Below are positions 31,390 through 34,345 of a DNA stretch of 34,345 nt, piece after piece; position 1 is the stretch's first letter, and the number at the start of each line of letters is the position of its first letter. Made by a program: the position numbers and the translations under genes. The notes under the pieces are model-generated. The model was given only the letters and a program-made list of their open reading frames with translations, was not told the DNA's origin and did no database searches. The stretch is taken from contig JAWXBM010000129.1 in assembly GCA_034440115.1 (NCBI GenBank), positions 1 through 34,345 on the forward strand, in the 5' to 3' direction. Source of the DNA: JAWXBM01 sp034440115 (GTDB lineage: Bacteria > Pseudomonadota > Gammaproteobacteria > Xanthomonadales > SZUA-36).

Positions 31390-33273
31390 ATGCACTCTGC
31401 TGTTTGGGCCACCGACGGGACGAAGATGTGCCGGCTAAGCCGTTTGATAATAAAAACTTCGCTGATCCTCGCAGCAATGCTGATTTTACTTGTTTCAAGC
31501 TTACCTGCTCAGGAAGTGAATCTGGGCGATGAGCAGGAAGTAATCAGCGTTACTGAATCCGCAGAAACTCAAGACAACACCACGAACGATCGTCGGGTAA
31601 AACGCCTTGGCGATGTGGTGGGCGAAAATGAATTCGAACTGGAGCTTTCGGTGCCAAAAGCTCCGGGGCAATTGGCGGCTGACATTCGGCTGCCCGATGA
31701 ACGTCTGCAGCAGCAACTGCAGGATCTGCTCACACAATTAGCCAACAACTCCGGTGATGCTTCGACCCAGCGCCGTCTCAGCACGCTGTTGGATCAAGTT
31801 ATTGCCAACACCAATGAGGCCATTGACAGAAATGACCGAATATCGGCGGAAGCGATGCTGGCAGTGGTTGACGCAGTTAATCCCAATCAAGCAGGTTTGG
31901 CCAGTGCGAGGCAACGGCTGGCTGACCTGGACAAGGTTGACGGCCAGTTGACTGCGGCGCGCAAAGCCATGCAGGAAAATCGCATCGATCAACCGGAAAA
32001 TAGCTGTGCCTGGTATTTCTATCGGCAGGTATTGGATAGCGCTCCAGAGAATATTGAAGCCCAGGAAGGCCTGATCAGTGTTCAGGAATTCATCATTTCC
32101 CGTGCCCTGGAACAGGCCAAAGTTCGTGATTTCGATTCAGCGGAGCGTTCTTTGGAAGACGCCGAGTTGGTTTGGCAGGATCAAACATGGGTGGAGCAGG
32201 CCAGGCAGCAGGTTGAGCAGATCAAAAAGGAACGGGCAGGCACTCTGGAGGAATCTGCCGTTCGGGCCATGGATGCTGGGCAGTTTGAGGCTGCAGAGCG
32301 ATTCTTGATCGATCTGGTTGCTCTGGGAGGGCAGGACGAGCGCGTCAACGCCCTGCGCCGACGCCTGGAAGAAGCCAGAGTCTACGGCGGCTTCAAACCG
32401 GGCCAGATTATTCGCGACCATTTCATGAAGGCTGGAACCTGGGCGCCAGAGTCGGTGGTTGTGCTGGCGGGTAGTTTCATGATGGGTTCCACCGAGTTCG
32501 ATCAGGGTCGCGTAGAAAACGAAATTCCACAACACCGTGTCACTTTTCGACGGGGATTTGCCATCGGCCAGCGCGAAGTTTCTGTTGAGGAATTTCGGGT
32601 TTTTGTGCATGCAACCGGATACCGTACAGATGCCCAACGTTTTAAGACTTCTACCGTCTATGATCAGTATTCAGGCCGGCTGATGGAAAAAAGCGCTGTG
32701 CATTGGGAAATGGACTATGAAGGCAAGCCGGCAAGCCCCAAGGATCCGGTGATCCACGTTTCCTGGAATGATGCCAATGCCTATGTAGACTGGCTTGCGC
32801 AAGGAACGGGCAAATCCTATCGCTTGCCCTCTGAAGCCGAGTTTGAGTATGCCTTGCGGGGTGGCACCAACACCAAGTACTGGTGGGGCAATGGTTCTCC
32901 CTCGCAAGTGGTTGAGAATCTTACTGGAGATGGTGACAGTTCTCGTGGACGTCGTCAGTGGTCCGTTGCCTTCCCCAACTACTCGGACAAGTTCTGGGGG
33001 CCTGCACCGGTGGCCAGTTTCAAGCCCAACCCTTATGGCCTTTATGACATGGGCGGTAATGTCGGTGAGTGGGTACGCGACTGCTGGCACGATTCCTATG
33101 TTCGTGCACCTTTGGATGGTAGCGCCTGGATAAATCCTGGATGCAATGACCGGGTCCTAAGGGGTGGTTATTGGGCCAGTTCTCCGGAAAACACCCGTGC
33201 TCCTTACCGTTTGTATGCCAAGCCGGACTACCGAGATTCCCGGACCGGTTTTCGCATCGCCAGAGATCTCTGA
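31390..33273 (+). CDS. Exported SUMF1/FGE-fold protein with a long helical N-terminal region
   Basis: A 627-residue protein (or 615 from ATG 31426). Residues about 21-40 form a signal or anchor segment ending SLPAQ. Residues 90-345 are helical and Gln/Glu/Ala-rich with repeat-like 30-40-residue units (SAERSLEDAELVW, AAERFLIDLV), resembling TPR-type packing. Residues about 350-625 form a formylglycine-generating-enzyme-like domain: GSFMMGSTEFDQGRVENEIP, VSWNDANAYVDWL, YRLPSEAEFEYALRGGT, YDMGGNVGEWVRDCW and VLRGGYWAS. The Cys pair that binds copper in true FGE (just after RGG) is absent, so sulfatase activation is unlikely. Proteins of this kind often act as periplasmic recognition or scaffold modules. 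Confidence 0.85.
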   Translation: MHSAVWATDGTKMCRLSRLIIKTSLILAAMLILLVSSLPAQEVNLGDEQEVISVTESAETQDNTTNDRRVKRLGDVVGENEFELELSVPKAPGQLAADIRLPDERLQQQLQDLLTQLANNSGDASTQRRLSTLLDQVIANTNEAIDRNDRISAEAMLAVVDAVNPNQAGLASARQRLADLDKVDGQLTAARKAMQENRIDQPENSCAWYFYRQVLDSAPENIEAQEGLISVQEFIISRALEQAKVRDFDSAERSLEDAELVWQDQTWVEQARQQVEQIKKERAGTLEESAVRAMDAGQFEAAERFLIDLVALGGQDERVNALRRRLEEARVYGGFKPGQIIRDHFMKAGTWAPESVVVLAGSFMMGSTEFDQGRVENEIPQHRVTFRRGFAIGQREVSVEEFRVFVHATGYRTDAQRFKTSTVYDQYSGRLMEKSAVHWEMDYEGKPASPKDPVIHVSWNDANAYVDWLAQGTGKSYRLPSEAEFEYALRGGTNTKYWWGNGSPSQVVENLTGDGDSSRGRRQWSVAFPNYSDKFWGPAPVASFKPNPYGLYDMGGNVGEWVRDCWHDSYVRAPLDGSAWINPGCNDRVLRGGYWASSPENTRAPYRLYAKPDYRDSRTGFRIARDL

Positions 33274-33284
33274 TCGGCAAGTTT

Positions 33285-33931
33285 ATGCAATATACGCAGG
33301 ACATTGAGATTCACTATCCGACCACTGTCATGCAACGGCAGTTTGAAGGTGTAGAGGAACTCAATTCACGGCTGTTCACTTTGCTGCATTCCATGCAAAC
33401 CCGTTTTCAGGATACCGCGCAGAATGCGGTTAATTTCGGCTTGATTTCCACCCAGGGCGGTTATCAAACCTCGTCAAATCTGAACCTTTTCCTTTTGAAA
33501 GACGAGGTCATTACCCGTTTTCGCGATGAAATGGTGCTGCCTTCGGCGCGCGCCTATCTCGAAGAAGTGTTCGGTGAACAGGCGGCGGATATGAACCCTG
33601 GCCAGACGGATGGGCCAATGTACTGAAGGCCGGAGATTGGCAACGGCCGCATTTTCATCCCACTCATCGAAACGTGGTGTGTGGAGTGTTTTACGTGCAT
33701 ATTCCGAAAGAAAAACCTGAGCCGGAGGGCAATATCGAGTTCTTCAACCCCATTCAGGCGTCGGTCAACCACGGTTTTCCATCTACCCGGCGTTTGCTGC
33801 CTGAAGCCGGCAAGTTGATCCTTTTTCCACCCTGGTACGTGCACTATGTCTACCCGTTTCGAGGCGAAGGCCAGCGCTGCATCATTGCTTTTGACATATT
33901 TGCGCAAAAGCCTGCAAGCGTTAAAAGCTGA
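33285..33931 (+). pseudogene. 2OG-Fe(II) oxygenase-like gene with a frameshift
   Basis: Reading from ATG 33285 gives MQYTQDIEIHYPTTVMQ and about 100 more residues, then a stop at 33624. A second frame continues the same protein: from about 33602 PDGWANVLKAGDWQRPHFHP to the stop at 33931, with VCGVFYVHIP, LILFPPWYVHYVYP and GQRCIIAFDIF. Iron ligands would be in RPHFHPTH and WYVHYV. Joined, the two give about 215 residues, the size of the putative 2OG-Fe(II) oxygenase family with this layout. The shift needs one extra base in 33580-33602. It may be a real mutation or a sequencing error; the intact second half suggests a recent event or an error. Confidence 0.75.
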
Positions 33932-33973
33932 TCTAAAGGCTGTTGGCAGTGTGCTTGTTTGTTTGTTGAGCGT

Positions 33974-33995
33974 CAAAAGCCTCAGCAGGCTTTTG
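33974..33995. terminator. Bidirectional terminator-like hairpin
   Basis: CAAAAGCCT (33974-33982), loop CAGC, AGGCTTTTG (33987-33995) form a perfect 9-bp stem whose A and T runs serve both strands. It can end the oxygenase gene on the plus strand and the tRNA-Leu transcript, whose 3' end is 12 bases away, on the minus strand. Confidence 0.7.
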
Positions 33996-34006
33996 AGAAA
34001 TGAGGA

Positions 34007-34093
34007 TGGTACCGAAGGTCGGAATCGAACCGACACTCTGTTTCCAGAACAGGATTTTGAATCCTGCGCGTCTACCAGTTCCGCCACTCCGGC
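34007..34093 (-). tRNA. tRNA-Leu (anticodon CAA)
   Basis: The minus strand gives an 87-base class II tRNA: acceptor GCCGGAG with CTTCGGT, anticodon stem CAGGA/TCCTG with loop TTCAAAA (anticodon CAA), long variable arm TCTGGAAACAGA, T arm GTCGG-TTCGATT-CCGAC and an encoded ACCA end. Confidence 0.95.
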
Positions 34094-34247
34094 ACAGCAT
34101 TCCTGAAATTTATCTGCTTTTTGTTTGCAGTAGCGGTTTGCAAATCCTGCAGATACCTTTCCCCGTTCAGCAACCCGCTTGGAGTGGGCTACTGAGAGGG
34201 CGCACAGTATAGCCATCTGGCGGCGGGCTGGCCAGTCCCAGCATTGT

Positions 34248-34304
34248 CCAATGGGGTTTGAGTCTGAGCGAGGCGCGTAAATCCAACGGGGTTTGAGTCT
34301 GAGC
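34248..34304 (+). repeat. Two 22-bp direct repeats, 35-bp period
   Basis: Unit 1 (34248-34269) and unit 2 (34283-34304) share CCAA-Y-GGGGTTTGAGTCTGAGC with a single C/T difference. The stretch 34094-34345 otherwise shows no gene. The period is constant over the two copies seen, and the window ends before a third could be tested. The repeats may be operator sites, part of a longer tandem array, or the edge of a repeat family. Confidence 0.65.
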
Positions 34305-34345
34305 TAACATCTGGTATCGGTCATTATGCGAGGCATGGTGATCAA

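Noticed and set aside
34248..34304. CRISPR array
   Set aside because: Only two repeats, with a spacer of 13 bases, too short for a CRISPR spacer; no cas gene nearby.

Overview
The window is bacterial and reads as a gammaproteobacterium. It begins in the conserved run rimP-nusA-infB-rbfA-truB-rpsO-pnp with initiator-tRNA-like sequence just upstream, and also carries Kdo kinase (KdkA), RNase D and a gammaproteobacterial-type MetA. Base composition is roughly 50-55% GC by eye, and nothing in it identifies the genus.

Layout. (1) 1-9127: a 3' tRNA half with no matching 5' half, a terminator, a structured leader, then the rimP-to-pnp translation/RNA-decay cluster, with an internal promoter before rpsO and terminators after rpsO and pnp. 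(2) 9152-21820: metA followed by a same-strand set of genes for making a phosphonate and probably putting it on the cell surface. The set is a stand-alone nucleotidyltransferase, a PEP mutase fused to a second nucleotidyltransferase, phosphonopyruvate decarboxylase, an ICMT/PEMT-type membrane methyltransferase, 2-aminoethylphosphonate (AEP) aminotransferase, a small YLDP-motif membrane protein, a TagB/TagF-like CDP-alcohol phosphotransferase, a YejM/PbgA-like membrane sulfatase-fold protein, a divergent YidC/Oxa1 paralogue, an Fe(II)/2OG dioxygenase of the PhyH/PhnY type, and a DUF6165-like protein. (3) 21858-23328: a promoter, a SAM-I-type riboswitch and a metB-like gene. (4) 23344-28653: a heptosyltransferase-like GT9 gene and divergent kdkA (LPS core), a GNAT, an exported metallo-beta-lactamase-fold protein, two unknown membrane proteins and a periplasmic cyclophilin. 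(5) 28654-34345: a candidate small RNA, an AT-richer DUF6502-like gene, tRNA-Arg(CCU), rnd, an exported SUMF1-fold protein, a frameshifted 2OG-Fe(II) oxygenase-like gene, tRNA-Leu(CAA) and a near-perfect 22-bp direct repeat.

How region 2 may work (inference). PEP is converted to phosphonopyruvate, then phosphonoacetaldehyde, then AEP. AEP is activated with CTP to CMP-AEP, and the TagB-like enzyme transfers it to a glycan or lipid acceptor. The methyltransferase and the dioxygenase are candidate tailoring enzymes (N-methylation and C1 hydroxylation). There is no C-P lyase, PhnX or PhnZ here, so the locus looks biosynthetic rather than catabolic. The TagB-like, YejM-like and YidC-like genes overlap by 8 and 4 bases, so they are probably translationally coupled and form one surface module. 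The YidC paralogue paired with a YejM-like protein inside a phosphonate locus is the part most likely to be an undescribed system.
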